From the NCBI RefSeq assembly GCF_013343235.1, contig NZ_CP040094.1, positions 4,774,501-4,838,500 of the forward strand: DNA of 64,000 nt. Direction: 5' to 3'. Below, piece after piece: positions 55,328 through 64,000 of the stretch. The notes under the pieces were generated by a model. That model saw only the letters and a list, made by a program, of their open reading frames with translations, was not told the origin of the DNA and did not search any database. Origin of the DNA: Nostoc sp. TCL240-02 (GTDB lineage Bacteria; Cyanobacteriota; Cyanobacteriia; Cyanobacteriales; Nostocaceae). Numbering within the stretch: the first letter of the stretch is position 1; each line of letters starts with the position of its first letter. A program made the position numbers and the translations under genes.

Positions 55328-55698
55328 TTTTGTTGCTGAAAAAGGAACATAGCAACCAATATTTCTCGGCTTTTGGGGAATTAGGAAAGAAAAAACCTTT
55401 AACTAAAACCCAGTAACCTTTTCCCAAAACCCGATTCCGAATTAAAAATGCACAAAGCGAGAAGTATTGACATAACACGGAGATATGGAAGAGGACACGG
55501 GGGATTTCTCTTTGCTTCTCACAATCTCTGCGTCTTTTTTAACGGCGTTCTGTTCATTAAATGAACTCGTTTCCATTGGTGTTAAGCCTTTGAGTACGGT
55601 AAACCGTATTTGCTTGTTAGTTCCCAAAGATTAATTTAATTGTTAAGTTTAGTTACATAAATAAAAAAGCGCTGCGACATTGCTAAAGAGGATAAATT
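55328..55698. other. intergenic stretch, no supported gene
   Basis: It contains the second copy of the AAAGAAAAAACCTTTAAC hairpin element (55375-55435). A 61-codon minus-strand frame at 55442-55627 has no supported function. Confidence 0.4.
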
Positions 55699-55809
55699 AT
55701 GAAAATAGGTAGTATCCTTAAGGATCTAAGACAAATTGAACAACTTTGCGATGCAACCTGGACATTGCATCACACAAGTGAAACTCTCTCAGAAATAAAA
55801 CTTATTTAA
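55699..55809 (+). CDS. possible 36-residue small protein
   Basis: ATG 55699 follows a strong AAAGAGGATAAATT ribosome-binding site and runs 36 codons to TAA at 55807. It reads MKIGSILKDLRQIEQLCDAT then a second half WTLHHTSETLSEIKLI. The helical amphipathic look and the good start signal suggest a real small protein just upstream of the DUF2949 gene (start 55827), but I know of no match. Confidence 0.35.
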   Translation: MKIGSILKDLRQIEQLCDATWTLHHTSETLSEIKLI

Positions 55810-55826
55810 CATTGTTTAACATTGCG

Positions 55827-56012
55827 ATGAAAGCTACAGATCAATTGGTGCATTTTTTAGAAGAAGAGTTGGGTATTTCTGGTGGAGCAATTTCTCTGGC
55901 TTTGCGACATTGTGAGCAGACCCCCAACTTCCTGGCCATGACCCTCTGGCAATATGGATTGGTAACACTGGATCAGTTAGCTCAAATTTTTGATTGGTTG
56001 GAAACAGTATAA
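55827..56012 (+). CDS. DUF2949 protein
   Basis: I start at ATG 55827 (MKATDQLVHFLEEELGISGG, 61 residues). The rest reads ISLALRHCEQTPNFLAMTLW then QYGLVTLDQLAQIFDWLETV. The WQYGLVTLxQLxxIFDWLE pattern is the DUF2949 family of small cyanobacterial proteins. Function unknown. It precedes ftsH by 95 bases on the same strand and could be co-transcribed with it. Confidence 0.8.
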   Translation: MKATDQLVHFLEEELGISGGAISLALRHCEQTPNFLAMTLWQYGLVTLDQLAQIFDWLETV

Positions 56013-56107
56013 GCTGCGGCTTCAACTCTTTAGACTGGGAAATATCTAATTTTCCGATCAAGTCCCATTCTCAATAGTTTTCATTCTAAGGATTGGTAAT
56101 AAAATCT

Positions 56108-57973
56108 ATGGCAATTAAAGAACAACCTAAGTCACCCCGGTTTCGGATCATTGCTAATATCTTACTGGCAGTATCAGGCCTATTCCTGCTCTTAAATATA
56201 TTTTTGCCTGGTTTATTTGCTTCTGGCCCGACTGGTGTTCCCTATAGTTTATTTATTCATCAAGTACAAGAAGGGGAAGTTAATCGCGTTTCTGTTGGTC
56301 AAAACCAGATTCTCTACGAACTAAAAACAGAAAATGCCGAGCCGGGCCCGGTGTTTGCAACTACACCAATTTTTGATTTAGAGTTACCCAAACTGCTAGA
56401 AGAAAAGGGAGTTGAGTTTGCTGCTACTCCTCCACCTAAAAATACTTGGTTTACAACCCTTTTAAGTTGGGTGATTCCACCACTGATTTTTATTGGGATT
56501 TGGCAATTCTTTGTGTCTCGTGGTGGCGGCGGTGGCCCCCAAGGTGCGCTTTCCATTGGTAAGAGCAAAGCTAAGGTTTACGTTGAAGGTGAATCAGCTA
56601 AAATTACCTTTGCAGATGTGGCTGGGGTAGAAGAAGCGAAAACTGAGTTAGTGGAAATTGTGGATTTCCTCAAGACTCCAGCACGATTTACCCAAATTGG
56701 CGCGAGGATTCCTAAAGGTGTGTTGTTAGTTGGCCCTCCGGGAACTGGTAAGACACTTCTAGCCAAAGCCGTAGCAGGAGAGGCTGGAGTTCCATTCTTC
56801 AGTATCTCTGGTTCCGAGTTTGTAGAATTATTTGTTGGTGTAGGATCTTCTAGAGTGCGGGATTTGTTTGAGCAAGCCAAAAAACAGGCTCCTTGTATTG
56901 TATTCATTGATGAATTAGATGCAATTGGTAAATCTCGTAGCAGTAACGGCTTCTACGGTGGTAACGATGAACGAGAACAGACCCTCAACCAGTTACTAAC
57001 AGAGATGGACGGGTTTGCAGCTGGCGATGCAACGGTGATTGTCCTAGCTGCTACCAACCGCCCCGAAAGTCTTGATTCTGCATTGTTGCGTCCAGGTCGC
57101 TTTGATCGCCAAGTGTTGGTAGACCGTCCTGATTTATCTGGTCGGGAAGCAATTCTCAAAATTCACGCTCAAAAGGTAAAATTAGGAAATGATGTAGACT
57201 TAAGAGCGATCGCTACTCGTACTCCTGGTTTTGCTGGTGCAGATTTGGCAAACTTGGTAAATGAAGCTGCATTATTAGCTGCTCGTAATCTGCGTGAAAG
57301 TGTTGCTCAAGAAGACTTCGCCGAAGCAATTGAACGGGTAGTTGCCGGTTTAGAGAAAAAGAGTCGCGTCATGAACGAGACTGAGAAAAAGATTGTTGCA
57401 TACCATGAAGTTGGTCACGCAATGGTCGGGGCGCTAACCACAGGAAACGGTCGCGTAGAAAAGATTTCGATTATTCCCCGTGGGATGGCTGCTTTGGGCT
57501 ACACTCTGCAATTACCAACTGAAGACCGCTTTTTGATGAATGAACATGAACTGCGGGGTCAGATTGCAACTCTATTAGGTGGACGTTCCGCCGAAGAGAT
57601 TGTGTTTAACAGTATTACAACAGGTGCTTCCAACGATTTGCAACGAGCAACTGACTTGGCAGAACGGATGGTAACATCTTATGGGATGAGCAAAGTCTTA
57701 GGGCCATTGGCTTACCAACAAGGACAACAATCGATGTTTTTGGGTAATGGTGGGGCTAATCCCCGGCGGGCGGTGAGTGAAGACACATCCAAAGCCATTG
57801 ATAGCGAAGTCAAGGAAATCGTGGAAACAGCCCACGAACAAGCTCTAGAGATTCTTAGACAGAATCGAGACTTGCTAGAAGCGATAGCAACTCAACTATT
57901 AGAAACAGAAGTCATTGAAGGCGAAAAACTTCACGATTTGTTGAGTCAAGTTAAACCTGTGGGTAATTCGTAA
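56108..57973 (+). CDS. ftsH: ATP-dependent zinc metalloprotease FtsH
   Basis: I start at ATG 56108 (621 residues). Two N-terminal membrane helices (about 15-35 and 116-136) bracket a lumenal/periplasmic loop. AAA module: Walker A GPPGTGKT (209-216), Walker [13 protein letters not shown] (263-274), [23 protein letters not shown]. The zinc protease motif is HEVGH (433-437), with the third ligand in the following helical region. FtsH extracts and degrades membrane proteins; cyanobacterial FtsH complexes remove photodamaged D1 of photosystem II. The protein is of normal length. Which of the several cyanobacterial FtsH paralogues this is cannot be decided by eye. Confidence 0.95.
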   Translation: MAIKEQPKSPRFRIIANILLAVSGLFLLLNIFLPGLFASGPTGVPYSLFIHQVQEGEVNRVSVGQNQILYELKTENAEPGPVFATTPIFDLELPKLLEEKGVEFAATPPPKNTWFTTLLSWVIPPLIFIGIWQFFVSRGGGGGPQGALSIGKSKAKVYVEGESAKITFADVAGVEEAKTELVEIVDFLKTPARFTQIGARIPKGVLLVGPPGTGKTLLAKAVAGEAGVPFFSISGSEFVELFVGVGSSRVRDLFEQAKKQAPCIVFIDELDAIGKSRSSNGFYGGNDEREQTLNQLLTEMDGFAAGDATVIVLAATNRPESLDSALLRPGRFDRQVLVDRPDLSGREAILKIHAQKVKLGNDVDLRAIATRTPGFAGADLANLVNEAALLAARNLRESVAQEDFAEAIERVVAGLEKKSRVMNETEKKIVAYHEVGHAMVGALTTGNGRVEKISIIPRGMAALGYTLQLPTEDRFLMNEHELRGQIATLLGGRSAEEIVFNSITTGASNDLQRATDLAERMVTSYGMSKVLGPLAYQQGQQSMFLGNGGANPRRAVSEDTSKAIDSEVKEIVETAHEQALEILRQNRDLLEAIATQLLETEVIEGEKLHDLLSQVKPVGNS

Positions 57974-58193
57974 TTCACGCGATTCTTAGAACCCTTCTCC
58001 AAACCTCTCCCCGAAACGGAGAGAGGCTTTGATTCTTGCTCCCCTTCCCTTTAAGGGAAGGAGCTGGGGGTTAGGTTTGAAAGAAAGTTGCACACGGCGC
58101 TAATTCGTACACAGAGGGACGCAGAGGATAGCTTTGCGTCCCTACCCTGTGGGAAGGCGATTGCATAGCGTCTCGTAGAGAAGTGCATATTCG
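57974..58193. repeat. intergenic palindromic repeats after ftsH
   Basis: A CTCTCCCCGAAACGGAGAG hairpin lies near 58005-58025 and a CCTTCCCTTTAAGGGAAGG palindrome near 58043-58065. Further on is the GCATAGCGTCTCGTAGAGAAG dispersed repeat (58162-58182). One of the first two may serve as ftsH 3'-end structure, though T-tracts are weak. Confidence 0.5.
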
Positions 58194-59408
58194 TTAAACC
58201 TCTGCGTTCCTCTGCATTTCAGAAATGGCACTTACCGCAATACAAACACCAGCTAATAAAAATGCCAATGAACTCCCAACTGCACCGATAAAAGGTGTTA
58301 TTGCTTGTAACTTGGGAAAGATGACACCAAACAAACTCATGGCTAAAGCAAACCCACCAAAATACATCCCAATTCCTAATCCCGCCCATCGCTGAGGTAC
58401 TAGTTCTAAAGCAAAAGGAATTGCCCCATTAACAATTAGACTAAAGCTAGCAACGATTACCGCAATTATTGGAATTTGTGCGCCCACAGATATCATTATC
58501 AATAAAGAGGGAACGATCGCACAGATCCCACAAAGCATAGCTTGACGATTACCAATTTTGACGGCGAAGATTCCAGCAGGTATGCTGGCAATTGCGATCG
58601 CTAATCCAATCCACACCATAAGCACATCAATATTATCAGTATTCAGTTGGGTTTTTAGTACTTTACCCAACACATCCATCAGAAATCGGATACCCCACGC
58701 TACACCAAAAGCAGTTACTAAAATCAAAGCCAATTTTTGTAACGGTAACTTTGCTACTTCTATTTGGTGTCTATCCACTGGTGCTTCTGGGGGATTTACT
58801 AATCGCAACACAGCGGCCGCCCCCAGCATGACGAAAGAACCGATCGCAAAAGTATAAACTGGCCCTAAGCTCAGGATAAATTTATAGCTTATCGGTCTAA
58901 AAGCCCCAATCATACCACCTGCCAAAGTGACAACACTTACTGCTAAAGGTAACTGGGCTGGTGTAGAATACATCCCCAAAAGGCACATCGCTGGAGAACG
59001 AAATATTGTCATTGCTAATGCCCAGGCTACCAATGCTATGGGTAAGAGTGATCGCATTACGGTAGTAGGCGGAATCAAACTCACAACGCATGGTATGGCA
59101 ATGAACAAAGCCGATGCCAGAATCATACCTACTGAGATAAAGGGAAACCGAGTTCCTACCCAGCGTCTAGCTTGGTCTGAAAGTCCACCCATCAGAGGCT
59201 CCAACACCGCACCCAAGGCATTTTCGAGTATCACCAAGGCTACTGCAAGTGACGCGGGAAAACCAAACTGAGTCAAAAGTTGTGGCAAATATGTATTATA
59301 AATTAACCAAGTGAGAGTAATTGCTCCCTGCACCCCTGCCAACACCCAAACTTGCACCCATAAAATATTGAAATGAGATTTTGAGGTAGTCAAGTCGCTT
59401 CGCTCCAA
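58194..59408 (-). CDS. MFS transporter of unknown substrate
   Basis: 404 residues from ATG 59408, with about 12 hydrophobic segments. First-half signatures are IYNTYLPQLLTQFGFPASLA, GAVLEPLMGGLSDQARRWVG (the DR-like motif between helices 2 and 3) and TRFPFISVGMILASALFIAI. The pattern resembles the GPH/SLC45-like subgroup, but no substrate-defining residues are recognisable. The protein ends ISEMQRNAEV. The start codon is just downstream of an AT-rich inverted repeat region. Single gene, convergent with ftsH. Confidence 0.75.
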   Translation of the reverse strand: MERSDLTTSKSHFNILWVQVWVLAGVQGAITLTWLIYNTYLPQLLTQFGFPASLAVALVILENALGAVLEPLMGGLSDQARRWVGTRFPFISVGMILASALFIAIPCVVSLIPPTTVMRSLLPIALVAWALAMTIFRSPAMCLLGMYSTPAQLPLAVSVVTLAGGMIGAFRPISYKFILSLGPVYTFAIGSFVMLGAAAVLRLVNPPEAPVDRHQIEVAKLPLQKLALILVTAFGVAWGIRFLMDVLGKVLKTQLNTDNIDVLMVWIGLAIAIASIPAGIFAVKIGNRQAMLCGICAIVPSLLIMISVGAQIPIIAVIVASFSLIVNGAIPFALELVPQRWAGLGIGMYFGGFALAMSLFGVIFPKLQAITPFIGAVGSSLAFLLAGVCIAVSAISEMQRNAEV

Positions 59409-59736
59409 TTAAAAATTAAAAATTATTAATTAAAAATTCCAAGACGCTCTCTATGAGACGCTGCGCGTAGCTTGCTTCTCCATTCGCGTAGCGTACCGTA
59501 GGGAAGGAGTACGTCAACTCGCTAACACTGCGTCATATATTATTGTTGGCTCTGTACCAAAATTAATTAAAAATTATTCTTTTTCTTAATTTTTAACTTT
59601 TAATTTTTAATTCCAAAAAGGTCATCAGGAGATAAGGAAATGGGAGACTTAAACCGCAAACTCGCTCTGATCATGGTATAAAAAAGAGCGGAGGCGGAGC
59701 AGTATTTTTCCTGCCTCCTGCCTCCTACCTGTCTTG
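59409..59736. other. AT-rich inverted repeat and dispersed palindrome region
   Basis: AATTAAAAATTAAAAATTATTAA-type sequence (59405-59440) recurs in inverted form at about 59560-59615. Between them is the AGACGCTCTCTATGAGACGCTGCGCGTAGC dispersed palindrome. No gene. Confidence 0.55.
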
Positions 59737-60909
59737 TTAATACTCTGGAACAGAAGGATCGATTTCTCGACTCCAAGCGGTAATTCCGCCTTTGACATTT
59801 GTCCCGACAATCCCGGCTTCCTTGAGGATAGCGAGGGCTTTTGCCGATCGCCCGCCCATCTTACAATGAGCAATTAAGCGGTGGCCGTTCAATATTTCCT
59901 TCACCTTCGCAACGCCATTGCCATTTTCAATGTCTGGTAAGGGCACTAACACCGAACCAGGAATCTTGGCAATATCGTACTCATTAGGGTTGCGGACATC
60001 TAGTAGAACAAAATCCTTTACACCGCTATCTAGTAATTCCTTCAAATCCTTAACAGTCATTTCTTGACTTTCCAACTGCTGTTTTGCCTCCTCTGCCTTA
60101 GCTTGCGGAATCCCGCAGAATTCTTCGTAGTCTACCAGTTTTTCAATCACTGGGCGAATCGGGTTAGGACGCAGTTTCAACTCCCGAAATTTCATATCTA
60201 AGGCGTTGTATAACAGCAATCGTCCACTTAGAGTGTTACCTTGTCCCAAAATGATTTTGACAGTTTCGGTTGCTTGGATTAAACCAATAATTCCTGGCAA
60301 AATACCGAGTACGCCACCTTCTGCACAAGAGGGAACCATTCCTGGTGGTGGTGGTTCTGGGAAAAGGTCACGATAATTTGGCCCACCTTGGTAGTTAAAT
60401 ACAGTAGCTTGCCCTTCAAAGCGTAAAATTGAACCGTAGACGTTGGGCTTATTCAACAATACGCAAGCGTCGTTAACTAGATATCTAGTGGGGAAGTTAT
60501 CAGTACCATCTACGACGATATCGTAAGGTTCAAGGATTTCTAGGGCGTTTTCGGAAGTCAGGCGAGTTTCGTATAAATCAACCTGACAATAGGGGTTAAT
60601 CTCGTGAATGCGGTTTTTTGCCGATTCAATCTTGGGTTTACCCACCCAAGATGTCCCGTGGATGACTTGGCGTTGCAGATTGGAAGTATCGACAATATCG
60701 AAATCGACAATCCCAATGCGTCCAATACCCGCCGCCGCCAGATATAAAAGTAGTGGTGAACCTAGTCCACCTGTACCGATACACTGTACACTGGCGGCTT
60801 TCAGGCGCTTCTGTCCTTCTAGTCCTACTTCCGGTAAAATCAGGTGTCGGGAGTAGCGTTCGTAATCGTCTTTGGTCAACTGGATTTCGTCCAGATTGGG
60901 ATTGAGCAT
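59737..60909 (-). CDS. moeB: MoeB/ThiF-type E1-like adenylyltransferase with C-terminal rhodanese domain
   Basis: 390 residues from ATG 60909. Residues 1-265 are the E1-like domain: YSRHLILPEVGLEGQKRLK, nucleotide loop CIGTGGLGSPLLLYLAAAGI (43-62), VDFDIVDTSNLQRQVIHGTS, DGTDNFPTRYLVNDAC, and C195 in MVPSCAEGGVLGILPG. The zinc CxxC pair of E. coli MoeB is absent (RPNPIRPVIEKL takes its place). The rhodanese domain (about 283-390) has the active-site C349 in AHCKMGGRS. The enzyme adenylates and sulfurates the C-terminus of MoaD/ThiS-like carriers for molybdopterin or other thio-cofactors. It is followed by the JAMM peptidase gene upstream on the same strand. Confidence 0.9.
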   Translation of the reverse strand: MLNPNLDEIQLTKDDYERYSRHLILPEVGLEGQKRLKAASVQCIGTGGLGSPLLLYLAAAGIGRIGIVDFDIVDTSNLQRQVIHGTSWVGKPKIESAKNRIHEINPYCQVDLYETRLTSENALEILEPYDIVVDGTDNFPTRYLVNDACVLLNKPNVYGSILRFEGQATVFNYQGGPNYRDLFPEPPPPGMVPSCAEGGVLGILPGIIGLIQATETVKIILGQGNTLSGRLLLYNALDMKFRELKLRPNPIRPVIEKLVDYEEFCGIPQAKAEEAKQQLESQEMTVKDLKELLDSGVKDFVLLDVRNPNEYDIAKIPGSVLVPLPDIENGNGVAKVKEILNGHRLIAHCKMGGRSAKALAILKEAGIVGTNVKGGITAWSREIDPSVPEY

Positions 60910-61046
60910 AGCAGTTATGATCTGGGAGAGCGGAATATTATCCTATCGAAAAACTGTATCTCTTATGGAGATAGGGAGTAGGGAAGATGAATTTTCTATT
61001 CGTGTTGGCGGCTAAAACCGCTACGAGTGAATGTCTTTGAACTTAG

Positions 61047-61505
61047 CTATTTTATATTTTCAATTGTCTCTGCTTGGAATTGATGAAGATCGTCAAGGCT
61101 CCAGCTTTGAAGTTCTCCAACTTTACCGTTTTGGACGGTAACTATTATATACGAGTATCCTTGCCAAGCATATAAGCGATCGCATTCTGAAGGGATAGCA
61201 GGATGATCTGGGTGAGAATGAAAAATGCCAATAATGTTCAGTGAGCGATTACGTGCTTCCTTTTGGGTTTTTAGCATAACTTCGGGTGCGATCGCATATT
61301 GCCGTCTTTTACTTTCTGCTGTGCGTTCCCCTGAAAACTCAGCACCCGCTTCTGTATTCCAGGCATTTTCTGTTGGCATGACTTCAACTACAATTTTGCC
61401 CTCACTAGCCAAATAGCCTAAAATTATACCGCAACACTCCTCTGGATAAATGCTTTCGGCATGGGCGCGGATAGTTTGCAAGTGTTCTGGGCTAAGTCGG
61501 ATCAT
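61047..61505 (-). CDS. JAMM/MPN (Mov34, M67) metallopeptidase family protein
   Basis: 152 residues from ATG 61505. The JAB1-type zinc site is complete: E22/E23 in YPEECCGIILGYL, HSHPDHP with H96 and H98, S106 and D109 in the HxHx7Sx2D arrangement, and VTVQNGKV as closing strand. Prokaryotic members cleave after the diglycine of ThiS/MoaD/ubiquitin-like sulfur carriers (for example CysO or MoaD fusions), and such genes often neighbour E1-like enzymes, as here with moeB (137 bases away, same strand). This gene is transcribed first. The carrier itself is not in the window. Confidence 0.82.
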   Translation of the reverse strand: MIRLSPEHLQTIRAHAESIYPEECCGIILGYLASEGKIVVEVMPTENAWNTEAGAEFSGERTAESKRRQYAIAPEVMLKTQKEARNRSLNIIGIFHSHPDHPAIPSECDRLYAWQGYSYIIVTVQNGKVGELQSWSLDDLHQFQAETIENIK

Positions 61506-61919
61506 CTCTGCGTTGATAATTTTTTAGTTGCTAGCTAGGAATTCTTGTTTGAATACAATACCTCACTCACCGCAAGGCGGAATTAAAAATTAAAAATGAA
61601 TACAGCATAAGGGTTTCGTTGATTTGGAATGATTGGTTGATTTTCACTGTGTTGTACTAGTAGTCTGTCAAGAACTAATTGACGGATAAGTAAATTTTAA
61701 ATTTTTCTTCTTTCCTTCTTCCTTAGCGCTCTTTGCGTCCTTTGTGGTTCGTTCCTTTATCCATCAAAATGTATTTGACAGACTACTAGTTACTGGTTTT
61801 GTCTTGAAAAGAGCGATCGCTATCTTCAATATAAGACAAGTATTTTTTATTCATCTTTCGGGATGTTGGTGCTGCTTTGTGCATCTTCTTAGACTATCAA
61901 AATCTAAAGAATATACTTT
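61506..61919. other. intergenic stretch with a MITE
   Basis: No gene is visible. A short MITE-like element occupies 61656-61790. The remainder is AT-rich with one HIP1 octamer near 61814-61821. Confidence 0.5.
61656..61790. mobile_element. 135-bp MITE with perfect 16-bp terminal inverted repeats
   Basis: ACTAGTAGTCTGTCAA (61656-61671) is the exact reverse complement of TTGACAGACTACTAGT (61775-61790). The interior contains CTTTGCGTCCTTTGTGGTTCG, the same core seen in the elements at 2560-2654 and 35715-36063. It has no coding capacity. Confidence 0.8.
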
Positions 61920-62303
61920 CTAAGTACTCTTGACGAACTCTGCGATCTCTATACGATTCCCACCGGGATCACGGATGAAAAACCGCACGCATCCTGGTAG
62001 TGGTCGTTGATCGGGAATAATTTCTACCCCATACTCTTTTAGATGTTTCTCAAAGGTGTTCAAGTCATCTACTTGGAAACAAAAATGTCTTCTAGATACT
62101 TGGTTATTGGCGTTTTTCTCTCTACTAACGTGCAATTCAATGTTTCCCACCTGATACCAGGCTCCTGAATCGTTTTTGACCGCATCAGGCCTGGGAATTT
62201 CAGTCAATCCCAAAATTCTGCTGTAGAAAGATAGCATTGCATCCTCTACCTCTTGAGGATAAGTTGCCTGAATATGATGAACTGCTTTGAGCGCCATTTT
62301 CAT
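61920..62303 (-). CDS. VOC-superfamily (glyoxalase/bleomycin-resistance-like) protein
   Basis: 127 residues from ATG 62303 (an alternative ATG two codons later is possible). Two beta-alpha-beta-beta-beta units: LKAVHHIQATYPQEVEDAML with H9 or H10 as metal ligand candidates, GIELHVS-type strand (VGNIELHVSREKNANNQVSR), RHFCFQVDDLNTFEKHLKEY and FFIRDPGGNRIEIAEF with E as last ligand. The family covers dioxygenases, isomerases and resistance proteins, so no activity can be assigned. It is monocistronic, divergent from the dienelactone-hydrolase-like gene. Confidence 0.82.
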   Translation of the reverse strand: MKMALKAVHHIQATYPQEVEDAMLSFYSRILGLTEIPRPDAVKNDSGAWYQVGNIELHVSREKNANNQVSRRHFCFQVDDLNTFEKHLKEYGVEIIPDQRPLPGCVRFFIRDPGGNRIEIAEFVKST

Positions 62304-62517
62304 TCTCCTGTTGGGATATCTCAGAATTTAGGGGATAGAAAAAAGTTATTCCCTATTCCCGGTAAGCTATTTCCTTCTTAAATAAGGACTTGCCTTTGGA
62401 CATTGTTTGTGGAATACTACTTTATAAACTACGGTAAATCGGTAAAGTTTAAGTATTTAGTACAAAACTTACCACAAAACATTTCGTTCTCAAAGTAATT
62501 ACAGGCTAATTCCTAAG

Positions 62518-63273
62518 ATGACAAACGCAGAAATTCGCACCACTCAAGTTAAAGTTCCTAACGGGGATTTGCAAATTGATGCTTACTTAGCTGAACCTGC
62601 ACAAAAGGGAACCTTCCCAGCCGTTATCGTGATTCAGGAAATTTTTGGGGTTAACATTCACATTCGAGAAGTTGCTGAGAAATTTGCCAAAGAAGGCTAT
62701 GTTGCGATCGCACCGACTTTATTTCAACGCACTGCTCCCGGTTTTGAGGGTGGATACACCCCTGAAGATGTCCAGCAAGGAAGAGGGTATAAGGAACAAA
62801 CAACAGCCGAGGAAATATTGAGTGATATTAAGGCTGCGATCGCCTATTTAAAAACCTTACCAAATGTGCAAGGAGATGCGATCGGCTCCATTGGTTTCTG
62901 CTTTGGTGGTCACGTAGTTTATCTAGCTGCCACTTTAGCAGATATTAAAGTTACAGCTTCCTTCTATGGTGGCGGTATTCCCAACTCAACTCCCGGCGGT
63001 GGAGAACCAACTATCACCCGCACTTCTGATATCAAAGGCCCCATTTACGCCTTCTTTGGCCTTGACGATCAGGGAATCCCCTTAGAACAAACGGAACAAA
63101 TTGAGGCTGAATTGAAGAAAAATCAAATTCCCCATGCTATATTTCGCTATTCTGGTGCAGGACATGGCTTTTTCTGCAACCATCGCGCTAGCTACAATGC
63201 CGAAGCTGCTGCCGATGCTTGGAAAAACGTTCAAGAACTTTTCCAGAAGAACCTTCAGCTTCAAAAAGTTTAA
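62518..63273 (+). CDS. dienelactone hydrolase family protein
   Basis: 251 residues from ATG 62518. It shows the DLH catalytic set: E41 in VIVIQEIFGVNIHIREVAEK, nucleophile C128 in GSIGFCFGGHVVYLAATLA, D184 (in AFFGLDDQGIPLE) and H216 in YSGAGHGFFCN. The alpha/beta hydrolase hydrolyses dienelactones in chloroaromatic breakdown; cyanobacterial members have uncertain substrates. No degradation genes accompany it. It is divergent from the VOC gene, 214 bases apart. Length fits the family. Confidence 0.88.
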   Translation: MTNAEIRTTQVKVPNGDLQIDAYLAEPAQKGTFPAVIVIQEIFGVNIHIREVAEKFAKEGYVAIAPTLFQRTAPGFEGGYTPEDVQQGRGYKEQTTAEEILSDIKAAIAYLKTLPNVQGDAIGSIGFCFGGHVVYLAATLADIKVTASFYGGGIPNSTPGGGEPTITRTSDIKGPIYAFFGLDDQGIPLEQTEQIEAELKKNQIPHAIFRYSGAGHGFFCNHRASYNAEAAADAWKNVQELFQKNLQLQKV

Positions 63274-63644
63274 ATCTTTGGGTTAAGGGTAATGTAATGT
63301 TCGACGGCTTATGTGTTGTTCGCCTAACAATCTAAATTAAAAAACCTCTAAGAGATTTTACGACACAAAACCGTCCCTCTCCGATGCAAAGAGAAACTTG
63401 AACTTTAGTTCAAGTCTAGAAGAGTTTGATTGAACTTACATTAAGAGCAATACGCAGTAGAGACGAACAGATGTCATAGGTGTTCAGTCTTGTTTCAGAA
63501 TGCCCAATCAATGAGGAATATTTCTAGCCTCTGGCTGGAAATGAAGTTTTAAAAGGGTTGGCATTTAAGTTGACACCAATTTACAGATGTGAGCCTACTG
63601 AACATCGGTAACTATTAGCCAAATAAAAACAAAGTATCACGTCC
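63274..63644. other. intergenic stretch before the sulfonate-type binding protein
   Basis: No gene or clear regulatory site was recognised. A CCCTCTCCGATGCAAAGAGA fragment near 63383 belongs to the same palindrome family as 45303. Confidence 0.35.
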
Positions 63645-64000
63645 ATGATTACCGCTTTCAAACAGCCACGAGTTAGTATTTTTCAGCGTTTTTCACTATT
63701 CCTATTACCTGGATTATTAACAATCTCAACTACCTTAATTAGTTGTTCAGTCACAACCCCAAATGCAGGGAATGAAACCACTGGTTTTAAAACTAAAACT
63801 GTCCGTATGGGATATCAAAGCTCTGGGGATCTGGTTAGACTTAAAGGATTGATAGAAAAGCGTTTACAGCCTTTAGGTGTTTCCGTCGAATGGGCACAAT
63901 TTGCCGCCGGGCCGCAACTGATGGAAGCAATGAATGTAGGTAGAGTTGATATTGGTTCTGTAGGCGAAACTCCACCGATATTTGCCCAAGCTGCTGGTAC
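63645..64000 (+). CDS. ABC transporter substrate-binding lipoprotein, SsuA-like, partial
   Basis: ATG 63645, cut off by the window end after about 118 codons. N-terminus FQRFSLFLLPGLLTISTTLI precedes a lipobox-like LISCS (cysteine at about residue 34). The mature part reads TKTVRMGYQSSGDLVRLKGL, IEKRLQPLGVSVEWAQFAAG, PQLMEAMNVGRVDIGSVGET and PPIFAQAAG, which is the SsuA/TauA-type opening with the GRVDIGxVGETPP motif. It would capture sulfonates or related small anions in the periplasm. The permease and ATPase should follow outside the window. Confidence 0.8.
   Translation, partial: MITAFKQPRVSIFQRFSLFLLPGLLTISTTLISCSVTTPNAGNETTGFKTKTVRMGYQSSGDLVRLKGLIEKRLQPLGVSVEWAQFAAGPQLMEAMNVGRVDIGSVGETPPIFAQAAG

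Noticed and set aside
55442..55627. Minus-strand 61-codon frame with FTVLKGLTPMETSSF, reminiscent of the LTPME end of IS481/IS3 transposases
   Set aside because: Only four or five residues resemble a transposase, there are no terminal repeats nearby and the frame lacks a start site; too weak to call an IS remnant.

Overview
The window looks like chromosomal DNA of a filamentous, heterocyst-forming cyanobacterium of the Nostoc/Anabaena group. The main reasons are a fraC-fraD-fraE cluster for septal junctions and filament integrity, a Psb32-type photosystem II protection protein, cyanobacteria-specific families (DUF2949, DUF4346, a GUN4-domain kinase), very frequent HIP1 octamers (GCGATCGC), heptanucleotide STRR repeats, and many extragenic palindromes and MITE-like elements. 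Base composition is AT-rich. I could find no tRNA gene, no CRISPR array, no rRNA and no intact insertion sequence. The one RNA gene I can support is rnpB.

Layout. 0-5 kb: a cut-off DUF1772 membrane protein, decayed remnants of a sensor kinase and a cyclic-nucleotide-binding domain, an acireductone-dioxygenase-like cupin, a CBS/HEPN-like protein, an RHH-TOBE protein and a tRNA-dihydrouridine synthase. 5-11 kb: a secreted RTX calcium-binding protein, a 1.6 kb gene-poor stretch and a type IA topoisomerase. 11-20.8 kb: a membrane protein, a phosphoribosyltransferase, a GPH-type MFS transporter, surE, psb32, DUF4346, a cluster of three small unknown genes plus a TPR protein, an acetyltransferase-like gene and a RibD-type reductase. 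A pair of inverted repeats about 5.4 kb apart brackets 14.4-20.0 kb. 21-29 kb: a sensor histidine kinase, a probable operon with a TPR/trypsin-like protease and two unknown exported or membrane proteins, a 42-bp tandem repeat tract and a Gfo/Idh/MocA oxidoreductase. 29-37.3 kb: rnc, rnpB (carrying an inserted hairpin), corA, a CIRCE-controlled solo groEL, a MraY/WecA-like transferase, a MITE and a double-domain CobO. 37.5-40.5 kb: fraCDE and a small conserved gene.

41-55 kb is the most unusual part. A small Bell-like protein and a STAND NTPase with 14 WD40 repeats are adjacent and co-oriented. The first ends with, and the second begins with, the same RHIM-like sequence (core AQ[VI]GD.N). This is the expected architecture of a bacterial NLR-like amyloid-signalling cell-death pair: the repeat-bearing STAND receptor would template its cognate membrane-targeting effector. 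Nearby are a pentapeptide-repeat protein, a two-partner-secretion transporter (TpsB) divergent from a 1674-residue protein that joins a GT2 glycosyltransferase, an internal signal-peptide-like segment, a TPS exoprotein domain and a CHAT caspase-like protease, and a zinc-ribbon/Ser-Thr kinase/GUN4 protein.

55.7-64 kb returns to housekeeping genes: DUF2949, ftsH, an MFS transporter, moeB with a rhodanese domain next to a JAMM peptidase (sulfur-carrier chemistry), a VOC protein, a dienelactone-hydrolase-family enzyme and the start of a sulfonate-type ABC substrate-binding lipoprotein cut by the window end.

All family names come from reading motifs by eye. No database search was run.
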